Under the pieces are notes generated by a model that was given only the letters and a program-made list of their open reading frames with translations, ran no database searches and was not told the origin of the DNA. The position numbers and the translations under genes were made by a program. From positions 186,001-250,000 of the forward strand of contig NW_001799625.1 of the NCBI RefSeq assembly GCF_000165425.1: 64,000 nt of DNA, given 5' to 3'. This document shows positions 47,115-60,919 of the stretch, piece after piece (the first letter of the stretch is position 1; each line of letters starts with the position of its first letter). This DNA comes from Paramecium tetraurelia (Eukaryota; Ciliophora; Oligohymenophorea; Peniculida; Parameciidae).

Positions 47115-48008
47115 TCAATAATTTAATGGGATCACTCTAGGTGGCTAGGGCCTTACTATTTACTACATTTCAATTTCATCAGTTTGTTTTTTGATTTTTA
47201 AGTTGATCATTATCATAATAATTATACACACAGCCAAACAAATGACTCCAAAGATTATCATATTTAGAGGATCATAATTATCTGGCAGGGTAATTTCTAT
47301 TTAGAGAATTTGTTTGTACATTTATGATTAACTTGAACCAAGGGATCCTTTACATGTCTTAAATAAATCTAGATCTAGTTGGTTCTCTCCTTGCTGTATT
47401 GGGCCAATTGCTAATTTTCATAACAACCACTCAATATCTCATTTTTATCAAAAACCAGACAAACTGAACTTAACTACAAGTAGCAATCTTCCAAACATTC
47501 TCCAATTATTAATTTACGGTAGGGAACACTTATGCAATTGGATCCACAGAAAGTTTCTTTGTTAGATATTGAATTAATGAGATGAGGCCATTAAAGTTCT
47601 AAAAATTTGGAATGCAAAATTTGATGTTCTGGTTAAGGCATCTCAACTGAGAATGCTTGTATCTCATATGAAAATTAATTGAACTTCTCATTGGTTTTGA
47701 TTAGTTATAATTAGTGAATTGTATTCTTGGTTTTAACATACATTTGATCCTAAAAGGTTCCAAGATTAGTCGAACTCAATTCTGATAAAGACTTCATTAT
47801 TTTCACTAATATTATAATCATTATGATACTATTTTGTTCATTTAAAGCGTTAGATAAAATCATAAGAAAAGAGATTGTCATAAATAAAGTGCCAAAAAAG
47901 CCGAACGAATAAAAAAAGAAGGCCTTTTTCAATCCGCCATCTAAAATATGAGCAAATTTTCATACTTTTCACAACTCCAAAGAGATCTAATTTATTAATT
48001 TATTCCAT
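47115..48008 (-). CDS. Two-TM protein with lumenal Cys domain (ERGIC/Erv41-46-like architecture)
   Basis: 281 residues, two introns (25 and 23 nt). A short cytoplasmic N-terminus (MEQINKLDLFGVVK) leads to a first membrane span (FFFYSFGFFGTLFMTISFLM). A lumenal region of about 170 residues follows with six or so Cys (ETFCGSNCISV, GECLEDCYLQL). A second span (MIIFGVICLAVCIIIMIMI) and a basic, Pro-containing tail ending VIPLNY close the protein. The layout, including the KLDLFGVVK start, is like Erv41/46-ERGIC3 cargo receptors of the early secretory pathway, but conserved residues are too few for a firm call. Confidence 0.6.
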
Positions 48009-48116
48009 TTTAGAATTGTCTTGATAAAAAATTAATTATATTAATAAAAAAATGGGAAAGGGATTTTAGACAATAAAGTATGTGATATTTAATATTAATA
48101 ATAATTCTTATATTAC

Positions 48117-51100
48117 TCACTTAAATTCAAAAGTACACATTTCACAAAAGTGGTTTGAATTTGATTGTAAGTATGTACAAACTGGACATTGCATATTGTC
48201 ATCATTTTTGGATCCTGTTTCTGGTTTAAGATTAGGCATGAACACTTAAACTTCTTCATCGATTCTCACTCTAAAATACACGCAAATCTTTACTGTTTTT
48301 TAGGTTGCTACTATGGAGCAGAGTTGCCTTATTCATTAAAATTAATGTCCATGGTTTCTATAAAGAGTCCCCAATCCATCGAAGGAATTGTCTTCATAAT
48401 TGTTGTCAAGTATACAGAACTATGGGGAGGAACAACCTTACAAATTTTAGCTGGATGTCTATCATTCATTAAAAGTTACTACCTAAAATTAACCATGAAA
48501 TCTGGATCAAGAGTAATCTAATAAGTTATGTGCAGAGTTTGATTTGTAGTATTATTCAACATGAATCTCTTCAACATAGGAGCCATTTGAATTTCAATAT
48601 CACAATGTATTAATTATTGGGGTGTCTCTCCAAATTGTCTAAAGTTATATACACATTACTTACACAAGAGGAATAGCAGTGGGGACATCACCCTACTTAT
48701 TTGCATCTGAGATATGTTCTAATTCCATTGAGAACTAGGACAATTAAGTCATGGATTCTTGTTCAGCCTTACTTTACTCAGATGTTTTATTAATGTCAGT
48801 ACCAAAATCAATTCCATCGATAACGTCCTTCTTTTTTGGAAGAGGAGGGGGTTTTGGAATGGTGAAAGATCCTTGTGGTTGAATCAGGTGATGAACATTA
48901 GAAGAGGGATCTACTTTGGCAGATTACAAATAAATGTTATCATACAATATTGTCATTGGGAAGACATTATTGGTTGTCAAAGTAGGTTTAGATTCAGCAA
49001 AATAGACTGTGGATTCATAACACTCTAAGATGACTCCATCAACTTGGACAACACTTGAGATTTATTCTGTCTGTATTATATTGCCTATGATGTAGATTGG
49101 TTGAATAGGCTCGTATAATCCAATTTCTGTTATTTAAGAGTAGTTGGTTTTAAATTGCTGCCAAAACTATAAGGTTTCTTCAACTTCCTTTTGTTTATTG
49201 AAAAATATGGTTGTTGCTATGACAGGATACTTTTTACAATCTTCTAAGAATTCATTCAGAAATCCTTCAAACCAATCTGTGTATTTTGAGTATAAATAAC
49301 ATGGAGGTGGCAGATTAACCAAATAGGAAAATACTTATTTATTCGCATTAGCAGCAGCCAGAGTCATTTTCATCATTTGGATAGCCACATTTTAAAATCT
49401 TTTTTGATTCTCAAATAATAAATTCAGGATTGAAATGTTATCATTTTAAGAGCCTATGTGAGATTAATAGAGTATGCTTTGATATGATAAATTGGTTGAA
49501 CAACCTGTGGTGTATTTGTCTTAATAATTAGGCTCTGGGAAACCAAGCAACCATTCAATGCGTTCTTGTTGATAAGCATCGTAAATGTTAAGGAGATTGT
49601 AGGCTAACCCTAAGTATTAACCCACACTTTCATAGTTGGCTTTGTTGATTTCTTCTAACAATACTTCAATTACAGATCTGGATAGAGGTTCATTGTTGAA
49701 TACCATTCTTTAGATGATCAATTTAACTGTTTCAAAATCTTGGCATTCTGTTAAAGCCCGTTTATAGAAGATCTAAGTTTGAAGACAAAGAGTATCATTT
49801 TTTGATAAAACATAATTTTGGTCTTGCAATAAATATTGTATGCATTAGAAAAGTTAGGAATAGAATGGTACAACCATCTTACTGGCCATAGTTATCTTTT
49901 TCTCAGAGATGAATTCATAAAATTATGTTTTTTATAATCCTTAAGGAGATTGCTTTTCCATAAAGAAATCAGCAAATATGGAAACCAACTCTATTTGACT
50001 TGCAAATTTGACATTGATAACTGAAGATTTGACAAAGTCCCTCCAAAAGGTGAAATAATAAATGAACTTAGTTGGATTTTTGGCAACATCATTTTATAGT
50101 TTCTGTATTAAATCAATAAGGAATCTCATCACAATTTGATCACAACTTACTGTGCTACTTTCTGGCTATAGAACTGCCAATAATTCAGTGTTTAATTAAA
50201 GAGCATGAATGTAGGTGATAACATTTATAAAATGCAAGAGAATTTGCTATATTGCTTGCCTTATATTGTAATCAGGAGCACACAATAATACATTAAATAC
50301 TCGTTATTGACGATTTACTATCATATTTTGAAAAACTTAAAAAGCATTCGTAGGTATAATATTAATGAGATTCATAATGATGAGTACATAATTTTTAATA
50401 GTGGAATGATCGGATGACCTCGCAATCAATTCTATTGTTATATATGTCATATTCGATAACAATTAATAAATCTTTTCTTATCCCTATATGTCTTAATAGT
50501 TATTGTAAATGCCAAAATACTATGGCACTTATTCTGGATTTGTGATTAAGGCGTAGTCCTCAGGGTATGGAAAAGCATCTCCGATTTCTTTAACAAACCT
50601 AAAGAATTCCTCACTGTAAACATGTCTCTCCATCATAAACCTGTGATTATCATGCCAAATCTCCTGATACAAAGAGTCTGGTATGTGTTGTTAAGTCATA
50701 GTCTTGTAATCTAGTTTATATGTAAGATCTTAATTGTCCTCCTCTTAAATGACACTATCAAATTTCTACATAATCTCTTGTTTTTATTGTAGATCAGCAA
50801 ATTTCAATTCTACTTACTCTTTCTGTATTCTCTCATATACTAAAATGTATGCATTAGTGCTACTGCCAGACTCTTGAAAGTCTTGACTATCTTCAGTATC
50901 TTTGCCTCCGTAACATTCATGTGGTAATCTTTTAACATCGAAATCCTCAATCACAGAGTCATTAAATTTCAACCACTTTTCATCCTTGGTATTAATCAAA
51001 CTATAATAGTGTCCATATTAAGCAGTTCCTTTGTGAACCACTACTCCTTTCAATTTGTATTAATAATATGATTACTACTTGATGTCAGAGTTAAGCAATC

Positions 51101-54100
51101 CTTCTCTTGTGTACTATTATAGATTGAGATTGTGTGGGAATTCCAAACGAGTACTTAATTTTTCATTCATGAAGATATCTAAATTGAACACAATTCTTTG
51201 GATATGGACTATCAATACATTTGGCAAGGTTTATAAGCATTGTCGTTTGATGAGATCATTCTTTTACTTGCATTATTCACAATAGTAATCTTTGATGACC
51301 TCTCCATTAATCATACTTTCAAAGGATTCATGAATAGATTTAACCCCTTTCACTTTTACTGAAAGAGTGTAAAAAAGATCAAATTTCTCTCTCATATTTT
51401 TGCACCCATTGCATATCATTTAACTGCAAGTCTACCCACCGTAAATAGACTCAATAAATTGTTACCAACCTTTCCCCTTTAGTTAATTATCTAAACGATC
51501 AAAAAATTGATTTAAGAATTCTTAAGCATCCTATTGTAAGGAGACATTAACAGGTTGATTATCATAATCCTTAAAGGAATAGCAAAAGAATTGAGGATTG
51601 ACATCAGGTCTTTCACTTAATTCCAAATAGGCTAGTAATCTCTGGAATTGATGAATTGAGTTATCATCTATTTGATATTCTAAACCCTAATTATCTTTGT
51701 ATTGAACCACTTAATTTTCAACACCATCTTCAGCTCTCAACATGCAGTACCTGAATTCAGGAGTCATGAAGAATTGTTACATCATAGCATTCATGTAACA
51801 AATACATCCCAAATTACGAATGCCCACAAAACCATGATATGTTTTTGGATTCAATTTTATATCAAATCCACTAAATATAATGATCTGGTATATGATTGTA
51901 TTTAAATCCAACATCTCTGGATTGTAATTCTACTTTAAATATAATATTATGATTCTATAAACAATCTTCCTGCTCTCAGGAGACTTGCTCTTAACATAAT
52001 CTGGAGTGTATTATTTCTAGGGTGTAAGCTAAAACGTATTTAAATGGAAGCAAAACAAGTGAACCTGGTATAAGTACATGATCAATTATTATGTCAATAT
52101 ACTTTAGTCTACAATACTCAAACTTTCTAAAATTGATAGTAGACCTGTAAGAGTCTTATCAGATGTCAACCCAATTCTTGATTCTGTTGGTTCATATTCC
52201 TTTAGTTGTGCTATGATATTTTCTGCAAATTATTTATCACTGTATTTTGATTCCTGAATCAACTTAGCAAGTAAATCAAAATAGGATTACGATTCCTTGT
52301 TTTCATTTTTTGGAAACAATTCAATTAATATATTAATTAAAATCTTTCCCAACTGATTCTAACATTTGAATATCAAATACAAAGAATTTCCTGCAAATTT
52401 CCTTATTAATAATTACTTGGGAGCATATAATAACTATTCATAACGTTATTTAATTGTTTGGATAGATGAAACAAAGTAATCTAAGCAATTGCCCAAATTA
52501 TATCCAACGATTGTAGTGATTAAAATTAAAATAAACTCAATGATAAATCTGTCTTCAGTTATATCCAGTTACATGCTGATTATGCATTTTAACAAATCAA
52601 CATAATCTAGTTAGATATCTAACCCATTCATAAACTTGACTAATTCTAAGAATTCTTCAGTCTCCTTCACTCTTAATAAAGGTTTATTGTCAGAAGAGGA
52701 TGGGTAGGTACCATCGATTAATTAGGCAATGGTATCAAATGTAGCTTAAATTGGTTACTTGACATGCTGCTGAATTTGGTAGATGTTATTGAAAATAGGT
52801 TGGAATTAAGCAGATATGTGTCTACAGAGAATGTTCAAAATCAAACATTATGCTAATTTCACAATTTTAATATTCTCTTATTCCAAGTTGTTTAAAATGA
52901 ATTGTAATTACTTGAATCCGCCATATTTAACAAAGTTTCTACAATATTCTTCAGTATACAAAAGATGTTCGATAATTTTGATTGAATATATTAATTAATA
53001 AGATCTATCCTTTGTGAAATCTTCAAAGTTAAGAATTCGTTACTTTGCTGCTTCAAAAACTGGCAGAGAACACAATAACTTCCAACATTCTTAAGCAATC
53101 TAATCGCTTTGATTAATGAAGTGGAACATCAATCTATAGAATCTTTCATTGTGAGCCAATTAATAACGAGGCAATTTCTGTTCATCTAAATCAACTTCAT
53201 CGTTTTCTATTAATGTTAGATCATTCTTATAACCAAATGAATGCAAGTTCTTCCAAACTATAGATGAAATCTTTTATCGAATACAACAATCTTCATAAAA
53301 TGAAATAAAATTGTCAACTGTTAAATATCCTTTCTGTTCACCATACAAGTTCCACACTTCTTTGATTTTCTTTCCATCTTTAAAACTCTCATCATTTGCA
53401 GCCTTCACTCCAAAACTAGACAATTGCTCTGAACTCATCTTACCGTCTGTTGAATACAACTCAAACAACTTATGCAAGACTTTAATAAATTTAGGTGTTA
53501 ATTTGTTATCCTCAACCAAAGGTAGTTAAGGAATCGGCTTTGTCTTTCTTCTGTACACATTTATCACTTCACTCTTTCTAACATTCATCTGTTTCAATGT
53601 CTTACCATTATCTGTATCCTACACTGTAACCCCATTTCTTACTAATTTCACCTATTCCCAATTGGTATATAACTCTTTCGCTATCACCCTTCTCAATTCA
53701 AACATAGTCATTCTAGAATACACCTTTATTGTTGTTCTGTTACTAGGAGCTCCATCTCCCATGTCATTCACAATATTGATACTAAATCCGTCTCCTTTTA
53801 CTAAACCATCCAATGAAAGCAAGGATCCAACACCTTTAGTCTCAGTTTCATTCAATAAATTTCTCAGAACATCCAAACATTTAAGTATTGTCTATTCATT
53901 TGTACAATCCATCTTATCCAAGATCCTGTCTATGAATTGTTCTTATTGCGATAAATTCAATTTCACCAACAATTAAACCGCTTTATCCAGTTGAGAATTA
54001 AACACTATATGCCATAAATATTCAATTCCTATAATTTAATTCACGTCCACTAATAGAGTCAATTCTAATTGTTGATCATTTTCATTAACATTTGTGTTGG

Positions 54101-57021
54101 TCATACTAATAATATTCCCATATTGATCACAATTTTAATTCAAATTTGATTATTGTCTATGTAATCGATACTCTTTTTGATTTATATAGTACAGTATTGC
54201 CTAAAAGCAATTAAATGCATTTTCAGTGAGATGTGAATCTGAATTTAATAGTCTTAAATAGAATGCATCTAATTCAGTCAGACTGAATTATTAATCTTTC
54301 TCAACTAGATCTCTTAACCAATTGCTTGCCATATCACATTCCTGTTTACAAATAGGTTTCAAAATTAGTTCATTCCAAATTAAATCTAGAAATTATTGAT
54401 TAATGATATTTGCTGCAGTGCCATTAATTTTAATTAAAGTTTTAATCAAAAGAATTCTTTCTTATAATTTATTCATGTATCTTGCTGATTCTTATAGAGT
54501 CTCTGCATTGATGCCTTTATTTTAAATTCGAAGATTCTCTATATTTTATCTTAAAATTTGATGGATATTAGATTGTTGAATAAGGTCCTTCACAAATTCA
54601 TCCTATGTTATCTCTTCTACCTTGCTTTCAGTTTAAGTAGATTATTCAATTTCTTCCTTAATTTTCTGTTATTGCATAAGGTTAGGATTGTTCTACACAA
54701 AAGGATATGTCATAACTTAGGAAGGCTATGATTCTGCATTATTGTCTGGTTGTTATGGTTATGATTATTATTTTGATGGAAATGAACATATAAAATGAGA
54801 TAGTGTTTTAATTGATGAACTCTCTACTTTCATTTATTAAATATTTGATATTAACTTTTGAACCATTTGAACTTTAATTTCCTTAATCTCTAGATTCTTG
54901 ATCAAATCACAAAGATATGACCTTGATTTATCCTCTAAAGACTGCTTTTATGACTAACCAGCATATTCAATTATTCTCCATAAAGTATCAATTGACAAAA
55001 TTATCAATTCTTAATTTTTAATTTAATATCTATTCATTTCATATAATAATTAAACATGCTCGATCAATATTGAATCCTCTTTCAATTATTTGATTTATTC
55101 CATAAAGAAAATCACATGATATTCTCGCATAGCAAATGCAATTTCATTGATTAATTTAAAAATAATGGGTCTCAATTCATTATCATTCTATTACATCAGA
55201 TCCCAAATCATAGACATATGTTTGGCTGTAAATGCATTTTCGATGTTCAAATAAATTCTGATCAACTCCTTTGTCCTCTCAAGTAATTGAAGATGTGTAT
55301 TATGATGAAACAATGTCTCCATGATATTCTCACTTTCAATCCATTACAAAACCGTTTAAGGACTCTTATCAACACTAGCCTACTTCAACATATCAGTCAA
55401 CAGCTTTAATCCCATAATTTTCTTATCCAAGAAATTACAATTGAAACAAACCTACACAAATTCCAAACTCAACTTTTATAGCCATTCTCTCCTTTATTCC
55501 TCATTCATAATTCTATCCAAAAGTACTTTAAAGGCTTGGATGATCAAATTCATCTTCTCTCTTCCCATATTTCTCAAGGTTTACTCATCAGAATGAAGCA
55601 AAGTTTGTCTCAAACCCTACAATTTGGGAACGTATTCTTGGCAGAAAGATCTGAACAATTAAGCATGGATGTTGCCAATAGCAGACATGTAATTGGCCAG
55701 AATATCAACTGATTAAATGTTGAGTATCTTTTCGAATCCTCCAAAATATCCAAAATGATTGATAAATTAAATCAAAAGAAAACTCTTTGATTGTTTAGGT
55801 CTCAAGATAGCATAGAATTTCTCTTCTTGATAATCTTATTAGTATAGGATATCATAACTGTCATCAATATATTGTTCATTTGAGTTGAATTTCCTTACAA
55901 TATGATCATCACAAAATGCTAGTCTAGGATGACATGCAGTTATTTGTTCATCATAATGTCGGTTATAACCAATAAATTTTTTCTAAGATTCATCATCTAT
56001 TGAATTTCCATCCTCTGTATAAAAGCGAAATGCTATGTTATAATTAACAATAGGTTCTATGTCTTTATCTTCAATACGTTGCTAAATAGTGCTCAAAACC
56101 CATTTGTCTGATTGGGTTGCCAGGATCACCTAGCCTATTTAAAGATTGAACATTTGATCTAATCTTTGAGATCGAGTTCTAAATGGCATGAGATGACCAC
56201 TTCTTATATTGTATATTTGTTTGACAGATTGCTCGTTTAGAAATCTAACCTTTATGTCGTCTTCACTGTGTTCTTCTACCACTCCTCTTGACCAATTCCA
56301 TCGAGCAGTGCTACGACAGAGACGCAGACAATCTACATAAGTGCCTTCTTAAAGTTGGTCAATGAATTACTTATATTGAGGATTGAGTGAGTAAGAATAT
56401 TTAATGAACTAACTTTATTCAATTGATTACTTGATCATGCCATTCAGTACGATGTGCATTATGCTCATATATCATACGAGATGGGTCCATTATAGTCCTA
56501 AATATTTAGCTTACCTTCTCATCTTAGAGATTATTGGAAATGTATTTCAATACGCACTTTATAAATGCTTCTATGTTGAAAATCACTCTATCTGGATAAC
56601 CCTTATGATTGATGATGAAATTCACACAGATGTTTATCAACTCTGGTAAATATTGTCGACCATCTGCTGTGACGGTCTCCTCCATATACTACTCTACTCT
56701 TTATAAAGCTTGCAGAATCGGTTCATATTGCTATTCCATTTTGGCTGTCTTAAGCTTATCCACCTACGACACCAATTATTTCATCGCCTGTATTTCTTCA
56801 CTCATTTATATTTATAATTCATCTTAAATTTTACAAATGTAGTTTATATAGTAAATAAAATAATCCAAAACAATTATTTCAGACCCTCTTGCATCACGAA
56901 TGCAAACCCTCAACATTTAGAAATACCGCCTTAATATCATTGTCTACCATTCTTCTAAATCTTCTTCCTTATTAATATATTCCTCATAATTTATTCTACA
57001 TTCTATAACCTATCTGATCAT
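48117..57021 (-). CDS. Giant ubiquitin-specific protease (USP9X/USP24/USP34 type) with C-terminal zinc finger
   Basis: An almost 9-kb gene for roughly 2,900 residues. The catalytic Cys box lies at about 51,835-51,787 (GFVGIRNLGCICYMNAMMQQ; Cys in CICYMN). The His box is near 51,015 (HKGTAQYGHYYSLI), followed by KWLKFNDSVI and the ECYGG...AYILVYER end of the USP domain. The long N-terminal helical array includes a ubiquitin-like stretch (RTTIKVYSRMTMFELRRVI, near 53,720) and an EF-hand-like YLTVDNFISFYED block (near 53,300). The C-terminus is a RanBP2/NZF-type finger (CPVC ... CEMC). Such USPs control endocytic and signalling substrates. ATG at 57021 is preferred over 56805 because the intervening frame looks coding. 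Confidence 0.88.
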
Positions 57022-57747
57022 ATCTATTCAAATCTATTCTTGCGCTTAAATATTCTTTAGTTTAACTATTACAATCTGAGTTTCAGTGCAAATATATTGA
57101 ATATTCATAATAATAACAAAAGATTCATCTGCTTTATTATGATTTGCTTAAAAAGGACCCTTGAAGTTTTACTCAACTTTAAAGATAATTCTCTTATTTT
57201 TATAGAATAATCATTCTTTTATTTAAATATGAAGACAAGTATTTTAATAGATAAACGACACCTTGATAAGACATATCCCCAACTAAAATTGTATAAACAT
57301 TTATACTCTATATTTTAACATAAATCTATAAAAAAATTTGACAGAGTCTTTTGAAATTTTAATAATGTTGAGTAAAAAGATATTAGGAGGGTTAGTAAGA
57401 TTTTTAAATTTATATTTTAATTTGAGACTATCTTTATAATTTTGAAAATATAGGTTTTAAGTTGTATAAACAGAGATTTGAATGATGTGTTGAGCCTAAT
57501 CTCATTTTCTATCAATGATAAAATTTGTATTAACTACATAGCTATACCTATTCTTTATTACTATGTCTTGATATCTGCAACTATGATATAATATCGAAAA
57601 AAAAAGACTTTGCTTTTTGGATATTTACATAATTATTGATGTTCAATTAAATTAATAAAATTAGGATTATTATAAAAATTGATTCCAAAAAAATAATGAT
57701 CTTTATGTTTCTTAAATTTATCCTATTTACCACTTATCATAAAATAC
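57022..57747. other. Intergenic region with coding-like remnant upstream of the USP
   Basis: About 725 bp. From roughly 57,200 to 57,030 the minus strand reads like protein (IIFKVEQNFKGPFQANH) and is in frame with the USP start, but an in-frame TGA lies six bases before ATG 57021. The rest is AT-rich and featureless. Confidence 0.45.
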
Positions 57748-60704
57748 TCATTTTCTCAGTTTTCTATCTTTTCTTTATCTTTCTTCCAATTCTTCTTTGT
57801 ATTTCATGGACAAATCAAAATCATCTAATTACCATCCTATTAGGTCTTCTCTATATTGCGAATCGGAAGCCAATGGAAATCTCTCAGGCTTGCATTAGAA
57901 TGGAAAATCTTTCATCAAATTGAACATGGTTTTGCCATTAAACTTCATAACTTCTTCTTATTACCAGCTAATATATAATTTCAATATATTTCATACTTTC
58001 CTTCAACTTCAGCCAACACTTAGGCCTATTGATTAGACATTTTTAATTTACCATCCTTTTTGTACTTCTATAGTATAGTCTGGTTCACTTTGTATATTTT
58101 ACCCTCAAAGTAATCACATTGAGTTTTTCCCTTCTTTTAAGGGTTGAAATACAATTCACTCAGAATTTGATTCTTATGATCGATATATAATTATTGTCCT
58201 TCAGTGTAAAAATAACGATCTCCATAAGTGATACCAGTCACATAACCCTTACAATAACTATACTCAATCTTTGCATCACTAAATTCTATTACAATTCTAC
58301 CTTCATTGCCTCCTGTTATTGTATTTGCCCCTATGCTGGCTGTCGATTCCAAATTACCATATATTTTATAACCCCTACCATACATAATAAATGCAGCAAT
58401 TGGAGGATGATGACTAATTTATTCTAAGTAAACTGGACATCCCTTAATCCATAATTAACAAGTCTCTCCTAGAATTGGGTTGAACGGCTTTTCAAGATTC
58501 AGATAGATTATAGTAAATGAGAGTGAAAATGCTATCACTGCTCCCATCTACTAAACTGGATCATTTGGCACATTCTCTAGGAAATGTGGAGCATAAGCAA
58601 ATGAGGCCCCAAATCTTTATAAATTAGTTCTCTTCTCAAAAACGTAGACTGGAAGAGAAACACTTAAGATGGATTTACCTTTCAATATATTGGATCCCAT
58701 TTTGCTTAAAATGTATTTGAACACTTTTTTCTAGGCTTCCAATTTTTTAGTATTGAAAAATTTCAAATATCCTTTCTTTGTATCAAATTACCATTCATCC
58801 CTATAAAAAAAATGTAATCCATTAATTTCATTAATCCTTTCGTGTTAAGCATCATCTTTAAAAGTGACCATGTAGGGATGTAATTGAGAACTCCACATTT
58901 CACATCGTAATACAAAGTCTAGCAATTCCTTATAGAATTCATCCTAATTCTGAATCAGTTATGATTTCTCCCACTCCGGTCGTATATCTTCATGCATGAA
59001 TGCTTCATCTATTTCAATCTCATCCTCAGACTCATCATCTATTTTAATTTACTTTTTCTCTTCTATATCCTCTGTTTATTTATTATCTTCAATAGTCCCT
59101 GTTTTCTATGATTAATTCTGTTGATCATCAATAATTTAATCATGAACTGGAATACTGAAATTCAACATCTATTTTTATTCTATTGTTGTATCTTTCTTAA
59201 TTATTCTTTCTTCGTTTAATTTTCTAATTAATATAAGGTCTTCATCACTTATCTACTAAGAACTAGTTTACTTGGAGTCAGAATAATTTTGAAACTTCGA
59301 TTAATATTTCTATTTTATTTGTAAATAAGATATTGAATCCTACCTTGTTAATTCATAGTCTTTTTCCTGCTCTATTTATGGTTATGATTTATGCATGTAA
59401 TTATTAGTTGTAGTATTCTGAACATTTTCTGGGATAACCAATTGCTGAATATTTTTAGATTTAACTGGACGACTCTCATAAATATTGATTAAATTTAAAA
59501 TGAATTATGGTGCTTATTTTTATAATTTTAATTCCATAACATACTAAATTAGGTGCACATACTCTTTTAAATATTGAATGGTTAGTTATAAATCTTAGTA
59601 CTATGTCATATATCCACCATTAATTGTCTTAGTATCAACAACGAATAGTTTAGGAGTATGTTAAGAGATAAACACAGCACAAATATTCCAATGTATATTA
59701 TTGTTACCCTTATCATCTGATTTGTCTATGACATATATTTCATTGTAATTGCAATAAAATTACCTAACATAGTTGAATGTCCTTGGCTTATAAAAGTAAC
59801 CAAATGGTTCTCTAGTTTCCTTAATTTTGATTGTTGTTGAGCCTACAGTTTCCAATTACTCGATACTTTTTATTTATTTATTCCATTTTGTTTATGTTTT
59901 TGTATCATACAAAGCCAAGATTAAACTATTGACAGTAGCATCAGTAATGGGAAGAAATATTCTAAAGTTGTAACAGTCATTTTTATTCTGCATAATTCTT
60001 ATTGAATCTTCAAACAAATAGAGATTAAAATCAGATTCATCCATCAAATAATCGTAGCTTAATTTATATTTCAGATCTTTGAATATTAACGTTAATTCTG
60101 GTTACTCTATAGGAGTATCATTTTGTATTGGTAAGTTTTAATTTAAAATTGCTGATTCTCCAAGAGGTTATTATAAAAATATTATTCTTTCTTTGTCAAT
60201 CTAATTTTAATTTTTGGATTCTCCTTAATTAAATGCCTATTGATTATCGAATTCATTAATTGAATAGTGTTTCTATTGATTTAAGTCTTAAGAATAAAAT
60301 AAACCTTGGTTTATACTAGGTCTCTCCCTATCCATTTATTTCAATAAGTCCAAATTGATATCTTTTGCCATAGGTTCAACAGTCATAGTCTCATATCGTC
60401 TTCCCCTTCTGCCTTAATAAACACATTATTTAATATCATTAAACCATTAATTAACATAATTTTTATCATCATCAGCAAACCAAAAGTTTTAAGAGAGAGA
60501 TTTATGCAAAAGTAAAAATTTGAATCTCTTGTTATCTGAAATTGGATTTTAGATTTCAAAGAATCGTAAATTGAGAATGATTTCTTTATCTGACACAATT
60601 ATCAATTCGCATAGATCAATATCTATAGTTAACTTTCTTGTTTTCCAAGTTGACTCATCCTTCATTTTAATATCAATGGAGCCTGTTTTTTTTGGTTGAG
60701 ACAT
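57748..60704 (-). CDS. Lipid-transfer protein: PH, START-like and OSBP-related (ORD) domains
   Basis: 975 residues, one 29-nt intron near the 3' end; spliced length in frame. Residues 3-95 look like a PH domain (start KTGSIDIKMKDESTWKTRKL, closing helix with Trp). From about 205 to 410 a START-like domain is suggested by TDATVNSLILALYDTKTQTK, GYFYKPRTFNYVRQFY and a long closing helix. After an acidic linker the ORD begins: LNLEKPFNPILGETCQ, the signature EQISHHPP (about 58,417-58,399), GRIVIEFSDAK and the C-terminal SDSQYREDLIGWQ and LEERQRKDRKLRK. ORPs exchange sterols or PI4P at membrane contacts. The combination of a START-like and an ORD module in one chain is unusual. Confidence 0.88.
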
Positions 60705-60919
60705 GTAAATCAGAATGGTCTGTCTAAATATTTTTTCCTTAGTTTCCCTACTTACCTTTAGTCTGCTTACATCTTTATCAAATGCAAGATCCTAATATAA
60801 AGATTCGACCTTTTCAATCACGTTTTCTGATATTTCTTAAGGGTGAACTTATTAAAACTTTTAAAATCGTTTATAAAGACAAGCTATTGATTCTTCTTAA
60901 TTCATTTATTAATAACTAA

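Noticed and set aside
53311-53976. Plus-strand frames of 72 and 104 codons
   Set aside because: Antisense to well-supported USP coding sequence.
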